Numbered from the stretch's first letter, positions 17,122 to 26,460 are shown. The stretch is DNA of 39,458 nt from JAIPEI01 sp041685835 (GCA_041685835.1 JAWLEX010000017.1:1-39458); one strand, 5' to 3'. Numbers and translations: made by a program. The notes: generated by a model from the letters alone, not told the origin.

Positions 17122-18357
17122 ATGCTGAACGAGCGCGAAAAGCTGGAACTGATTACCCGAATCGGGCTGGACATCAACGAGGTGAAGGACATCGATCTCC
17201 TCCTTGAGCGGATCCTGACAAGTGTTCGTGCTGTATTCAACGCCGATGCCGGCTCCATCTACCTGAAGTCCGGTGACATCCTGGAGTTCAGCTACACCCA
17301 GAACGACACGCTCCGCCTGAGGTTGGGAGCGGGGCGAAAACTCATCTACAGCACGTTCACCATTCCCATAAATGACCACTCCATCGCCGGTTATGTTGCC
17401 AATCACAAGCGAACGGTCAACATCCCCGACGTTTACACCCTGGGCGACTCAACCCCCTACTTTTTCGACTCCACGTTCGACGAACTCTCCGACTATCGAA
17501 CCTGCTCCATGCTCGCCGTCCCCATGACCAACCAGCGGGGGGACGTACTGGGTGTCATGCAGGTCATTAACGCCATGGACGACAGCGGCAAACCGGTCCC
17601 GTTTGCTGCGTCCGACGAGGCCCTTATCCGGCACTTCGCCATTAGTGCGGCCCTGGCCGTAGAACGTGCACGCATGACCCGGGACATCATCCTCCGCATG
17701 ATCAGCATGGCGGAACTTCGGGATCCACGGGAAACCGGGGCCCATGTCAACCGTGTTGGGGCCTATTCGGTGGAGGTATACGAAGAATGGGCCAGGCATC
17801 AAGGAATCCCCTTAGAGGAGGTCGAACTCAATAAGGATGTCCTGCGCATGGCCGCCATGCTCCATGACGTGGGAAAGGTGGCCATCAGCGACCTGATCCT
17901 CAAAAAACCCGCACGCCTCAACATGGACGAATACGAGATCATGAAAAGCCACACCTATCTGGGGGCCCGCCTCTTCAGGGACATCAACTCGGATTTCGAC
18001 GAAGTGGCAGCCCAGGTAGCCTTGACTCACCATGAAAAGTGGGACGGCACCGGATACCCGGGGCACATGAACCCCTTCACTGAGAAAGCTCTTGACGGAT
18101 TTGTGACTTCAGCCGGGCTCCCCCGGCCTAAGCGAGGCGAAGAAATCCCTCTGTTCGGGCGGATTGTGGCCGTTACGGACGTCTACGACGCTCTCTGCTC
18201 GAGACGTTCCTACAAGGAACCCTGGGACGAAGGACGCATACTGGAGGAGATGCGCCGGAGTTCGGGCACCCACTTCGACCCCCAGGTGGTCGAGGCCTTC
18301 TTCAGTTGTCTTGATGTCCTCAAGTCCATCGCAAAGCGCTATCCGGACGAGGAGTGA
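17122..18357 (+). CDS. GAF domain HD-GYP phosphodiesterase-type protein
   Basis: HD-GYP domains usually hydrolyse cyclic di-GMP. ATG 17122 follows GGAG and gives 411 residues; upstream codons to 17047 have no similarity. A GAF-type sensor occupies about residues 20-185 (for example MLAVPMTNQRGDVLGVMQVI). The HD-GYP domain follows, with MLHDVGKVAISD for the metal-binding HD pair and THHEKWDGTGYP for the signature. After GYP there is an insertion of about 25 residues (HMNPFTEKALDGFVTSAGLP and onward) before IPLFGRIVAVTDVYDAL, longer than in standard members. It stands 32 bases before the metal ABC transporter genes and may share their transcript. Confidence 0.88.
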   Translation: MLNEREKLELITRIGLDINEVKDIDLLLERILTSVRAVFNADAGSIYLKSGDILEFSYTQNDTLRLRLGAGRKLIYSTFTIPINDHSIAGYVANHKRTVNIPDVYTLGDSTPYFFDSTFDELSDYRTCSMLAVPMTNQRGDVLGVMQVINAMDDSGKPVPFAASDEALIRHFAISAALAVERARMTRDIILRMISMAELRDPRETGAHVNRVGAYSVEVYEEWARHQGIPLEEVELNKDVLRMAAMLHDVGKVAISDLILKKPARLNMDEYEIMKSHTYLGARLFRDINSDFDEVAAQVALTHHEKWDGTGYPGHMNPFTEKALDGFVTSAGLPRPKRGEEIPLFGRIVAVTDVYDALCSRRSYKEPWDEGRILEEMRRSSGTHFDPQVVEAFFSCLDVLKSIAKRYPDEE

Positions 18358-18389
18358 AAAGCCATGGTTATGGGTGAAAGGGAGCCGGC

Positions 18390-19154
18390 ATGCACGACCC
18401 GTTAATTGAATTGCAAGACGTGAGTTTCTCCTATCAAGGAGTGCCGGTCCTGGAGGACGTAGACCTGACCATTGGAGAGGGAGACTTTGTTTCCATCGTG
18501 GGCCCGAACGGGGGAGGCAAGACCACCCTTCTCAAGATCATTCTGGGCCTCATCAGACCCTCCTGTGGAACCGTGAGGGTTTTCGGACGGCCTCCGATCA
18601 AGGCAAGGCCGCGTATCGGCTACATGGCCCAACAGAGCACCTTTGACTTTCTGTTCCCGGTGAACGTCCTGGACGTGGTCCTCATGGGACGTCTCGGCCA
18701 CGGCCCGGGCTTCGGGTTTTACAGCCGCGACGACCGGAAAGCTGCGATGCGGGCCCTTGGCCGTATGGAAATGGAACCGCTTCGGAACAGGCCGTTCAGC
18801 CGGCTCTCAGGGGGGCAGCGCCAGCGGGTACTTCTAGCCAGGGCACTGGTCTCGGACCCCGAACTGCTCCTTCTGGACGAACCCACAGCAAACGTGGACG
18901 CCGCCATAGAGACGGAGTTATTCGAGATCCTGAACGAATTGAACCGGCACATGACCATCATGCTCGTAACCCATGACCTGGGGTTTGTCTCGGCCTACGT
19001 CCGAAGCGTGGTCTGCGTAAACAGGCGTCTGGCGGTCCATCCCACGAGCTCCATCACCGGCGAGATGATCCACGAACTCTATGGGGGAAACGTCCAGATG
19101 GTCCGGCACGATCACCGGTGCAGCGAGGAGGGTCACTCTTGGCGGACTTCATAG
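18390..19154 (+). CDS. znuC: Zinc/manganese-type metal ABC transporter ATPase
   Basis: This is the cytoplasmic ATPase that powers import by the ZnuB-type permease that follows. It has 254 residues with Walker A GPNGGGKTTLL, the Q-loop MAQQSTFD, signature LSGGQRQRVLLARAL, Walker B LLLLDEPTANVD and H-loop VTHDLG. The C-terminal tail contains histidines and a cysteine (RHDHRCSEEGH), which may bind metal. It overlaps the permease by 16 bases. No periplasmic metal-binding protein gene is nearby, so the metal (zinc, manganese or possibly cobalt) is open. Confidence 0.85.
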   Translation: MHDPLIELQDVSFSYQGVPVLEDVDLTIGEGDFVSIVGPNGGGKTTLLKIILGLIRPSCGTVRVFGRPPIKARPRIGYMAQQSTFDFLFPVNVLDVVLMGRLGHGPGFGFYSRDDRKAAMRALGRMEMEPLRNRPFSRLSGGQRQRVLLARALVSDPELLLLDEPTANVDAAIETELFEILNELNRHMTIMLVTHDLGFVSAYVRSVVCVNRRLAVHPTSSITGEMIHELYGGNVQMVRHDHRCSEEGHSWRTS

Positions 19155-19984
19155 TTGACCTTCAACATCATTCCTTTCTTCAACACGCGGTGATCGTGGG
19201 CATTCTCGCCGCCATACCATGCGGTGTCATCGGGACCTACGTGGTCACGAGGCGGATAACTTATATTGCAGGCGCCATCGCCCACAGCGTGCTCGCCGGG
19301 CTGGGCGCCGCCAGATACTGTCAGGTCGTTTTCCACTGGTCCTGGCTCCACCCCCTTTACGGAGCCGTGGCCGCCTCCGTGGTGTCCGCCCTGGTCATCG
19401 GTCTAGTCAGCCTTTTCGCACGCCAGCGGGAAGACACCGTGATCGGTGCGGTGTGGGCCATCGGCATGGCCGTGGGGATCCTGTTCATTTCCCGCACACC
19501 CGGCTACAATGAAGACCTCATGAGCTATCTATTTGGAAACATCCTCATGGTTTCTTCTGAGGACCTTCGTCTGATTCTGGGGCTGGATATCTTGATCCTG
19601 GCGTTCTCCCTGCTGTTCTACAACAAGCTGCTGGTGGTTTGTTTCGACGAGGAGTTCGCGCGGGTTCGGGGAATACGGGTCGAAATTTACTACCTCCTTC
19701 TGCTCTGCCTGACGGCGCTCACCGTGGTGCTGCTCGTGACGGTAGTGGGTGTGGTTATGGTCATCGCCCTGCTTACCCTGCCCGTGGCTGTGGCCTGCCA
19801 TTTCTCCAACAGGCTTTGGCTCACGATGGTTCTCTCAGCGGTGTTGACTGTTTTTTTTACCCTGTCCGGGCTGGCCCTGGCCTATGGGCCCGATCTTCCC
19901 GCGGGTGCCACGACCATTGTACTGGCCGGAGGCATATACCTGCTTGTGGCCGCAGCGGACGCCTTTCGAACCCGAAGGAGCTGA
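19139..19984 (+). CDS. znuB: Zinc/manganese-type metal ABC transporter permease
   Basis: This is the membrane channel of a family-9 metal importer. I chose TTG 19139 because GAGGAGGG lies six bases upstream; the frame also has GTG 19118. It yields 281 residues with about eight to nine hydrophobic segments. Family motifs include GVIGTYVVTRRITYIAGAIA with HSVLAG in the first third, FDEEFARVRGI in the cytoplasmic coupling region, and ALLTLPVAVA. Its placement directly before cobalamin genes suggests, but does not show, a link to cobalt supply. Confidence 0.85.
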   Translation: MADFIVDLQHHSFLQHAVIVGILAAIPCGVIGTYVVTRRITYIAGAIAHSVLAGLGAARYCQVVFHWSWLHPLYGAVAASVVSALVIGLVSLFARQREDTVIGAVWAIGMAVGILFISRTPGYNEDLMSYLFGNILMVSSEDLRLILGLDILILAFSLLFYNKLLVVCFDEEFARVRGIRVEIYYLLLLCLTALTVVLLVTVVGVVMVIALLTLPVAVACHFSNRLWLTMVLSAVLTVFFTLSGLALAYGPDLPAGATTIVLAGGIYLLVAAADAFRTRRS

Positions 19985-20073
19985 ATGCCCTTGGTTCCGT
20001 TCCGAGGGCCTAATCCCTGTATCCCGTCCCAGGGACAGCGACGGCACAAGGCCCGAAAGTTAAAGGTATTAAC

Positions 20074-20451
20074 ATGAATCGCACTCTCATACTTCTGCCG
20101 TGCCTGGTGTTTTGTCTCATGGGCTGCGCCTCGACAGTACCATCGGGAAAGAGACCCGGACAAGCCCCGGTCCCGGCACAGGCCATGTTCCTGTTCTACG
20201 ACAAGGGCTTGAACGGCCTTTCCGGTGTCCGAAGCGGCGCGTGCCCGATGCATCCCTCCTGCTCCGCTTACAGCCGCGAGGCGTTCAGCAAGCCCGGTTT
20301 CCTAAGGGGCTGGTTGCTGACCTTCGACCGGCTCCTGCGCTGCGGCCGGGACGAGATGGACCTGACACCCCGCACACTGGTTCATGGTACATGGAAAGTC
20401 TATGATCCGGTCTCCCGCAACGATCAGTGGTGGTACAAACCCCGGCGATAG
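20074..20451 (+). CDS. yidD: YidD-type membrane protein insertion factor with lipoprotein signal
   Basis: YidD proteins assist insertion of inner-membrane proteins; they are usually 70-90 residues and encoded with rnpA and yidC. This 125-residue version starts with a lipoprotein signal peptide, LLPCLVFCLMGC (Cys about 18), so it would be lipid-anchored on the periplasmic side. The YidD core is clear: GACPMHPSCSAYSREAF followed by GWLLTFDRLLRCGRDE. The C terminus ends RNDQWWYKPRR. It lies between the metal permease and cobQ (three bases before the cobQ start), a setting that does not fit the classical YidD role. Function here is unknown. Confidence 0.78.
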   Translation: MNRTLILLPCLVFCLMGCASTVPSGKRPGQAPVPAQAMFLFYDKGLNGLSGVRSGACPMHPSCSAYSREAFSKPGFLRGWLLTFDRLLRCGRDEMDLTPRTLVHGTWKVYDPVSRNDQWWYKPRR

Positions 20452-20454
20452 GAT

Positions 20455-21960
20455 ATGTCCAGAGCCAAATCCATAATGGTCCTAGGGACCGGCAGCGATG
20501 TAGGTAAATCAATCACGGCTACGGCCCTTTGCCGAATCCTGCGGAACCGTGGTGTGCGCGTGGCGCCTTTCAAGGCCCAGAACATGTCCAACAACTCCTT
20601 TGTGACCATGGAAGGGGGTGAGATCGGCCGGGCCCAGGTAGCACAGGCAGAGGCATCGGGCCTGCCCCCGTCTATACACATGAACCCGGTCCTTCTCAAG
20701 CCTTCATCGTCCATGGGCTCCCAGGTAATCCTTCAAGGCCGGGTATACGGACGGATGGATGCGGCCGAGTACCACGCGTTCAAACCCCGGCTTAAAAAGG
20801 CGGTGCTTGACTCCTTCAACCGGCTGAGCGAGGCATACGATGTCATCGTGATGGAAGGCGCCGGCAGTTGCTGCGAAATGAACCTCAAGGACCATGACCT
20901 GGTCAACTTCTCCATGGCCAGGGCGGCTGAAGCGAGCTGTCTTCTCCTCGGCGACATTGACCGCGGAGGCATTTTTGCTCAGCTCCTGGGCAGTTATCAC
21001 CTGATGAGCAGGAAGGAACGACGGTTGACCGCCGGCTTCCTGATCAACAAGTTTCGAGGAGACCCCCGTCTGTTCGACTCCGGCATCGACTACATCGAGA
21101 GGAAATGCGCAAAACCGGTCCTAGGCCTTATTCCCTACTACAACGACATCATCATTGATCCGGAAGATTCCGTCGTAGTACAGGAGGACCGGAGGATGCT
21201 TGATCCCCTGCGGAGCGATGCCGTGAACGTCGGCGTGTTGCGTCTACCCTCCATTTCCAACTTCACAGACCTCGAAACCCTCGCACGGGAACCCGGCGTG
21301 GTCCTCAACTATCTCTTCCGCCCCGGGGAACTGGATGAAGGGTACGATCTCCTGGTAATACCGGGGGCCAAAAACGTGATGGAAGACGCGGTCTGGCTGG
21401 GCAGGTCCGGATGGAAAAGGGCGGTATCCCTGTTCGTGGAACGCGGCGGCCGGGTGCTCGGAATCTGCGGCGGGTACCAGCTCCTCGGCCGGCGAATCAG
21501 TGATCCGTACGGAATGGAATCAGACCGTTACCGTGTCAGGGGCCTCGGTATCCTCCCGGCAGAGACCGTACTGGCCGGTGACAAAGTGGTTCAGCGGGTT
21601 ACCGGAACGTGCCTCATGAACCGGAAACGGGTGAGCGGCTACGAGATTCACATGGGCCGGACCCGAACCTCGGGGCAAAACGCTATGCCCCTGCTGCGCA
21701 TTCACCGGCCGGGGGCAGGCGTCTCATGGGACGACGGGCTTTTTGTCGACAACGGCCGTGTCCTGGGCACCTATGTACACGGCGTCCTGGATGCATCGGG
21801 TTTTCGAGGGGCCCTGCTCAACGAAATCCGCAGGGGAAAAGGGCTCAAGGAGCGTCCGTCGAGAAAGGGGAGGTTGTCCCGCTTTCATCAGTATGATCTG
21901 CTTGCCGAACACTTCGAGGCACACTGCGATGTGGACCGTATCCTGTCTCTGGTCTCGTGA
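20455..21960 (+). CDS. cobQ: Cobyric acid synthase (CobQ/CbiP)
   Basis: It uses glutamine and ATP to amidate the b, d, e and g side chains of adenosylcobyrinic acid a,c-diamide, giving cobyric acid. The 501-residue length is typical. The N-terminal nucleotide-binding domain has GTGSDVGKSITATALCR (about 11-27) and FKAQNMSNNS. The C-terminal class I glutaminase domain has GICGGYQLLG with nucleophile Cys about 338 and YVHGVLD for the catalytic His. It begins the cob/cbi series, following yidD by three bases with only a weak ribosome site. Confidence 0.96.
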   Translation: MSRAKSIMVLGTGSDVGKSITATALCRILRNRGVRVAPFKAQNMSNNSFVTMEGGEIGRAQVAQAEASGLPPSIHMNPVLLKPSSSMGSQVILQGRVYGRMDAAEYHAFKPRLKKAVLDSFNRLSEAYDVIVMEGAGSCCEMNLKDHDLVNFSMARAAEASCLLLGDIDRGGIFAQLLGSYHLMSRKERRLTAGFLINKFRGDPRLFDSGIDYIERKCAKPVLGLIPYYNDIIIDPEDSVVVQEDRRMLDPLRSDAVNVGVLRLPSISNFTDLETLAREPGVVLNYLFRPGELDEGYDLLVIPGAKNVMEDAVWLGRSGWKRAVSLFVERGGRVLGICGGYQLLGRRISDPYGMESDRYRVRGLGILPAETVLAGDKVVQRVTGTCLMNRKRVSGYEIHMGRTRTSGQNAMPLLRIHRPGAGVSWDDGLFVDNGRVLGTYVHGVLDASGFRGALLNEIRRGKGLKERPSRKGRLSRFHQYDLLAEHFEAHCDVDRILSLVS

Positions 21961-22016
21961 CCCCTCCGGAATCGGAGGCCTGACAGGCCCGCGGCCCTGT
22001 TTCGAATGAAAGAGCC

Positions 22017-23456
22017 ATGACGCCCGTCTCACTGAAACCTCCTGAAGGACGACCTGCCGGACCGGACAAGAAGGTCCCCGTACTGGCCATTGCCGGCACG
22101 CACAGCGGATCCGGGAAAACCACCGTCACACTGGGGCTCATGGCCGCCTTGAAGCGTAACGGGCTTATGGTTCAGGGCTTCAAGGTCGGACCCGACTTCA
22201 TCGATCCCGGCTATCACCGTATTATCACGGGCAGGCCGGCTCACAACCTGGACGGATGGATGATGCGGCCGGAGGCCAACCGCTCCATTTTTCATCGGGG
22301 CCTGTGGGGAGCCGACGCCGGGATCATTGAGGGTGTAATGGGATTGTTCGACGGCTTTTCCGGAGCCGACGAGACCGGCTCCACGGCACGAACGGCCAAG
22401 GAACTGGGTGTGCCGGTCGTGCTCGTGGTGGACGCCCGTTCAATGGCCCGGTCGGCAGCCGCGGTGGTCCTCGGGTTCGCGCGGTTCGACGCTGAGCTTC
22501 CCCTGGCCGGGGTAGTTTTCAACCGCGTGGGAAGCAGGAACCACACCCGGATGCTCGAGGATGCCATGGAGGCGGTCCCCGGTGTCCCCCTCCTGGGGTG
22601 CCTGCCGAGGGATGAAGGTCTGGAGATCCCTTCCAGGCACTTAGGGCTGGTGACGGCGGACGACCACCTCATGGATGAAGACAGGGTCGACCGGCTGGCT
22701 CACTGGGCCGAGACACATCTGGACCTGGACCGTCTCCTGACCGGGGCTCCCCGGTTTCGAGCGATTGCCCCGTCATGGGAAGGCCCATTGGAGAAAAGAG
22801 AGCGAATCGGTCTGGCACGGGACGAGGCCTTCTGTTTCTATTACACCGAAAACCTTCGACTCCTGGAGGCTGCTGGGGCAGAGCTGGTCCCCTTCTCTCC
22901 GCTCAGGGACAAGGCCCTTCCCGAAGCGGTCTGCGGTCTCTATATAGGCGGGGGCTACCCCGAACTCCACTGCGAGGTCCTTTCGGCTAACCGGTCCATG
23001 AAAAAGGCCGTCCGTTCGTTTGTCCAGGCAGGAGGGACCGTCTACGCTGAATGTGGAGGGTTCATGTATCTGATGCGCACGATCCGGGACCTGAAAGGAA
23101 GGGCCCACCGCATGGCCGGGGTTTTTCCCTTCAATGCCGTCATGGAGCCCGGCCTTCGATCCCTGGGCTACCGCGAGATCACAACCCGAAGGGACAGCCT
23201 GCTTGGTCCCGCCGGTACCCGGGTAAGGGGTCACGAGTTCCACTACTCTACAATGACGGAAGGAGAGGGGAGCAATGATCCGGCCTACACCGTGACCGCC
23301 CGCCCGGGCCTGGAAGAGACTGTTGAAGGATTTTCAGTCGGGAGGGCCCTCGGCTCCTACATTCACCTGCACTGGGGGTCCAATCCGGCCGTGGCCCGTT
23401 CACTGGTGGAGGCCTGCTCCCGTCATCGGCTCGAACAGCCCGGAGGAGATATATGA
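22017..23456 (+). CDS. cbiA: Cobyrinic acid a,c-diamide synthase (CbiA)
   Basis: CbiA amidates the a and c carboxylates of cobyrinic acid with glutamine and ATP. The protein has 479 residues. The N-terminal domain opens with a P-loop variant, GTHSGSGKTTVTLGLM, followed by KVGPDFIDPGYH and GVMGLFDG. The C-terminal glutaminase domain has the nucleophile in YAECGGFMYLM and the conserved ends RGHEFHYS and SYIHLHWGSNP. Its stop overlaps the cbiC start (ATGA). In this pathway it acts just before cobQ and after cbiC. Confidence 0.95.
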   Translation: MTPVSLKPPEGRPAGPDKKVPVLAIAGTHSGSGKTTVTLGLMAALKRNGLMVQGFKVGPDFIDPGYHRIITGRPAHNLDGWMMRPEANRSIFHRGLWGADAGIIEGVMGLFDGFSGADETGSTARTAKELGVPVVLVVDARSMARSAAAVVLGFARFDAELPLAGVVFNRVGSRNHTRMLEDAMEAVPGVPLLGCLPRDEGLEIPSRHLGLVTADDHLMDEDRVDRLAHWAETHLDLDRLLTGAPRFRAIAPSWEGPLEKRERIGLARDEAFCFYYTENLRLLEAAGAELVPFSPLRDKALPEAVCGLYIGGGYPELHCEVLSANRSMKKAVRSFVQAGGTVYAECGGFMYLMRTIRDLKGRAHRMAGVFPFNAVMEPGLRSLGYREITTRRDSLLGPAGTRVRGHEFHYSTMTEGEGSNDPAYTVTARPGLEETVEGFSVGRALGSYIHLHWGSNPAVARSLVEACSRHRLEQPGGDI

Positions 23457-24106
23457 TGCAAGAGGCGAAGCCTTCCGCAGCTGAGGATATCGAGGCCCGC
23501 TCGTTCGCCGTTATCGAGAAAGAGGTGGGGCATCCAAGACCTTTTCACGGAACCGAATGGCTTGTAGTGCGCCGTCTCATCCACACTTCAGCGGATTTCG
23601 AACTCCTCGACCTGGTTCAGTTTCACCCGGAGGCCTTGACGGCCGGGACCGAGGCGCTGAAAAACGGGTGCCTGGTGGTCACTGACACGGAGATGGCCAG
23701 GGCCGGCGTCTCATCGGCGCGCATGGAGCGTCTCGGCTGCCGCGTGGCATGCCACATGCGGGAACCGGCCGTGGCCGAGCAGGCCCTGAGAAACGGGACC
23801 AGCCGTGCTGCAGCAGCCGTGGACTATGCGGCCCCGGAGCTGAACGGAGCGATCTGTGTGGTGGGAAACGCGCCCACCGCCCTTATCAGGCTTATCGAGC
23901 TGGTTCGTGGAGGGATCTGCAGGCCGGCGCTCATCGTAGGCATGCCGGTCGGCTTTATCAACGCCGCGGAATCCAAGGACCTGCTGGTCCGACAGGAACG
24001 CATCCCCTATATTACCATCCGCGGACGTAAGGGAGGTTCCGCCCTGGCTGCAACCACGGTCAACCAGCTGGCCATCCTCGCCCTGGAGGCGCCTGACCGG
24101 AACTGA
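23453..24106 (+). CDS. cbiC: Cobalt-precorrin-8 methylmutase (CbiC)
   Basis: CbiC moves the methyl group from C11 to C12, converting cobalt-precorrin-8 to cobyrinic acid. The 217-residue size fits. The catalytic His lies in RRLIHTSADFE (about residue 44). Other conserved blocks are VVTDTEMARAGV, VVGNAPTALIRL and the C-terminal TIRGRKGGSALAATTVNQL. The start has a strong GGAGGAG and overlaps the cbiA stop. Two adjacent in-frame ATGs (23453 and 23456) are possible starts. Confidence 0.95.
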   Translation: MMQEAKPSAAEDIEARSFAVIEKEVGHPRPFHGTEWLVVRRLIHTSADFELLDLVQFHPEALTAGTEALKNGCLVVTDTEMARAGVSSARMERLGCRVACHMREPAVAEQALRNGTSRAAAAVDYAAPELNGAICVVGNAPTALIRLIELVRGGICRPALIVGMPVGFINAAESKDLLVRQERIPYITIRGRKGGSALAATTVNQLAILALEAPDRN

Positions 24107-24113
24107 GCGTGAC

Positions 24114-25241
24114 ATGGCACGAAATCAACTTAGAGAAGGCTTTACAACGGGCACGGCTGTGGCCGCAGCAGCCAAGGCGGCCCTGATTCTCCTGCTCAAA
24201 GGGAAGAGCGTCCCCAACATAGACGTGCCCCTCCCGCTGGAGGGCCGGATGGTCATCCCTCTGGCCGGCGTCGCATTTCAGGGGGAAGGAGCCGAGGCCC
24301 TGGTCATCAAGGACGGAGGAGACGACCCGGATGTGACGCACAGGGCCGGAATCCGCGCCGTCGTGGGCCGCATTCACGCCCGGGGACCATCACGGGTTGT
24401 TATCCGGGGCGGGACCGGAGTGGGGCGGGTCACCAGGCCGGGACTTCCCGTTCCCGTGGGAGAAGCGGCCATCAATCCCGCGCCCCGCCGCCAGATCGAG
24501 GCTGCGATTCGTGAAGTCCTTGACGAGACCGGAGCGGGCGGTGAAATTGTCGTGACCGTGGAGGTGGACGACGGAGAGCGCATCGCCCTCAAGACACTCA
24601 ATCCAAGGCTGGGGATACTGGGGGGAATCAGCATTCTGGGAACCCGGGGGACGGTCAAGCCCTTTTCAAACAAGGCCTACAAAGATACCATCACCATGTC
24701 CCTGGACGTGGCCCGCGCTCAGGGACCGGCCTCGGTTGCCCTGGCCACGGGCGGCAAGAGCGAGCGGCTCCTTCGGGAAATCCGCCCCGACCTGCCGGAT
24801 CCGGCATGGATACAGGTAGGTGACTTCTTTGCATTCTCCTTGAAAGAGGCCTCCATGAGAGGCTTCGAGTCGATTCTTTACGCCTGCTTCTTCGGCAAGC
24901 TGATCAAGATGGGCCAGGGCCACCCTTACACCCACGCCCGGAAGAGCAGGATCGACTTTACGGTCCTCTCCTCATGGTGTGCCTCAGCGGGACTGGGCCA
25001 AAAAGGCGTTAAGGCCGTCAGCACGGCCAATACCAGCCGGGAGGCCCTGGAAATAATCCGGAAAGACAAAGCGGCCCCCCTGTTACTGGAATACGCCCTG
25101 ATCCGGGCCGCGGACACGGCCCGCCGGGTTGTGGAACCAGGCATCGAACTCGTCTTTTACCTGTTCCACTTTGACGAGACCCTGCTCGCAACTCGCAGGG
25201 ACGGACCCTTGCGGGAAGGAGATACACCTCATGAGCCGTGA
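24114..25241 (+). CDS. cbiD: Cobalt-precorrin-5B C1-methyltransferase (CbiD)
   Basis: CbiD methylates C1 of the corrin ring in the anaerobic route. It has 375 residues. The N-terminal signature is REGFTTGTAVAAAAKAAL, and the central block NPRLGILGGISILGTRGTV is strongly conserved in the family, as is the HAR segment in YTHARKSRIDF. It starts seven bases after cbiC and its 3' end overlaps the cbiE start by 11 bases. This gene marks the pathway as the anaerobic, cobalt-early type. Confidence 0.95.
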   Translation: MARNQLREGFTTGTAVAAAAKAALILLLKGKSVPNIDVPLPLEGRMVIPLAGVAFQGEGAEALVIKDGGDDPDVTHRAGIRAVVGRIHARGPSRVVIRGGTGVGRVTRPGLPVPVGEAAINPAPRRQIEAAIREVLDETGAGGEIVVTVEVDDGERIALKTLNPRLGILGGISILGTRGTVKPFSNKAYKDTITMSLDVARAQGPASVALATGGKSERLLREIRPDLPDPAWIQVGDFFAFSLKEASMRGFESILYACFFGKLIKMGQGHPYTHARKSRIDFTVLSSWCASAGLGQKGVKAVSTANTSREALEIIRKDKAAPLLLEYALIRAADTARRVVEPGIELVFYLFHFDETLLATRRDGPLREGDTPHEP

Positions 25242-26460
25242 ACACCGGAATCCCATTCACGTGGTCGGGACCGGTCTGGACCCTACCGCGCTTCCCCTTG
25301 CAGCCGCACGCATCGTGGCCGAGGCCGAGGTGCTCGTGGGAGGGGACCGGCTTCTTCTGGCCCTGCCCGACCACCCCGCCGGAAAAATCCCCGTCCGGGC
25401 CCCGGTCTCCGGGGCCGTCGAGGCGGCCGACCGGGAGAATCGAGCCGGAAAACGGGTGGTGGTCCTGGCGGACGGCGATCCCGGTTTCTTCGGGATAGGC
25501 AAACAATTCGTACTGACCCTGGGCGCGGACAGAGTCCTCATACACCCCAACGTATCAATTCTTCAGGCCGCGGCAGCACGGATCAAGACACCCTGGGAAG
25601 ACATTCGCACAGTGTCGCTTCACGGCCGTAAAGACATCTGGCCCCTTCGCCGGGCCATGGCCCGCAGGCAACGGGTGGGCGTCTACACCGACGCCGTATT
25701 CACGCCGGCACGAATTGCGAGCGATCTCCAGGCCTGCGGCGTGGAAGGCTACCGAATGCACGTATTCGAGGACATGGGAACCGAAACAGAGCGGGTCCGT
25801 ACTTTTGAAGACCTCAAAGAAGCTCCTGTGGAAGGGTTTTCCCGGCTCGCGTTCGTCATTCTTGAACCGACTCACGCTCCCGTGTGCAAGCTCACAGCGT
25901 CCATGGATGACGATAATCTCCTTCACAAAGACGGACTCATCACCAAGCAGGAGGTGCGTGCCGTGGGCCTCGGCCTCCTGGGTATCGAGCCGGGACACGT
26001 GGTCTGGGACCTTGGCGCCGGAAGCGGGGCCGTCGCCCTGGAAGCGTCGGCACTGGCCTTTGAGGGAATGGTCTTTGCAGTGGAACGCGACCCGGTCCGT
26101 TTTGAAATCATAAGGAGCAACATCCGAAAAACAGGGGCTTACGCAGTGGAGCCGGTTCAGGGAGAGATGCCGGGCTGCCTCGACGGGCTGCCCGCTCCCG
26201 ACAGGATTTTCCTGGGAGGCGGCGTCAGGCGGGAGGAGGTCCTTGAAGCGGCGATGAGTCGGCTCCTGCCCGGCGGACGGGTCTTGGCCCACGTTGTTCT
26301 CCTCGGGTCCCTCGAGCATGCGGTCGGGGTGCTTCGCCGGGCCGGATGGGCCCCGGCCGTCACCCACGTGCAGGTCGGCCGGTCACGGCCCCTGGCAGAA
26401 GACCTGCGACTTACGGCACTGAACCCGGTCTTTGCGGTGAGCGCCGAAAAACCTGTGTAG
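25231..26460 (+). CDS. cbiET: CbiE-CbiT fusion: cobalt-precorrin-7 C5- and -6B C15-methyltransferase (decarboxylating)
   Basis: The fusion carries both late methylations. I chose ATG 25231 (409 residues) after GGAAGGA; the open frame runs further upstream inside cbiD without similarity. CbiE covers about residues 1-205, with VVGTGLDPTALPLAA and LADGDPGFFGIG. CbiT follows with a Rossmann methyltransferase fold: the SAM-binding VVWDLGAGSGAVALEAS and the later FLGGGVRREE. Fusion of the two is common (CobL-like). A 102-base gap separates it from cbiFG. Confidence 0.94.
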   Translation: MSREHRNPIHVVGTGLDPTALPLAAARIVAEAEVLVGGDRLLLALPDHPAGKIPVRAPVSGAVEAADRENRAGKRVVVLADGDPGFFGIGKQFVLTLGADRVLIHPNVSILQAAAARIKTPWEDIRTVSLHGRKDIWPLRRAMARRQRVGVYTDAVFTPARIASDLQACGVEGYRMHVFEDMGTETERVRTFEDLKEAPVEGFSRLAFVILEPTHAPVCKLTASMDDDNLLHKDGLITKQEVRAVGLGLLGIEPGHVVWDLGAGSGAVALEASALAFEGMVFAVERDPVRFEIIRSNIRKTGAYAVEPVQGEMPGCLDGLPAPDRIFLGGGVRREEVLEAAMSRLLPGGRVLAHVVLLGSLEHAVGVLRRAGWAPAVTHVQVGRSRPLAEDLRLTALNPVFAVSAEKPV

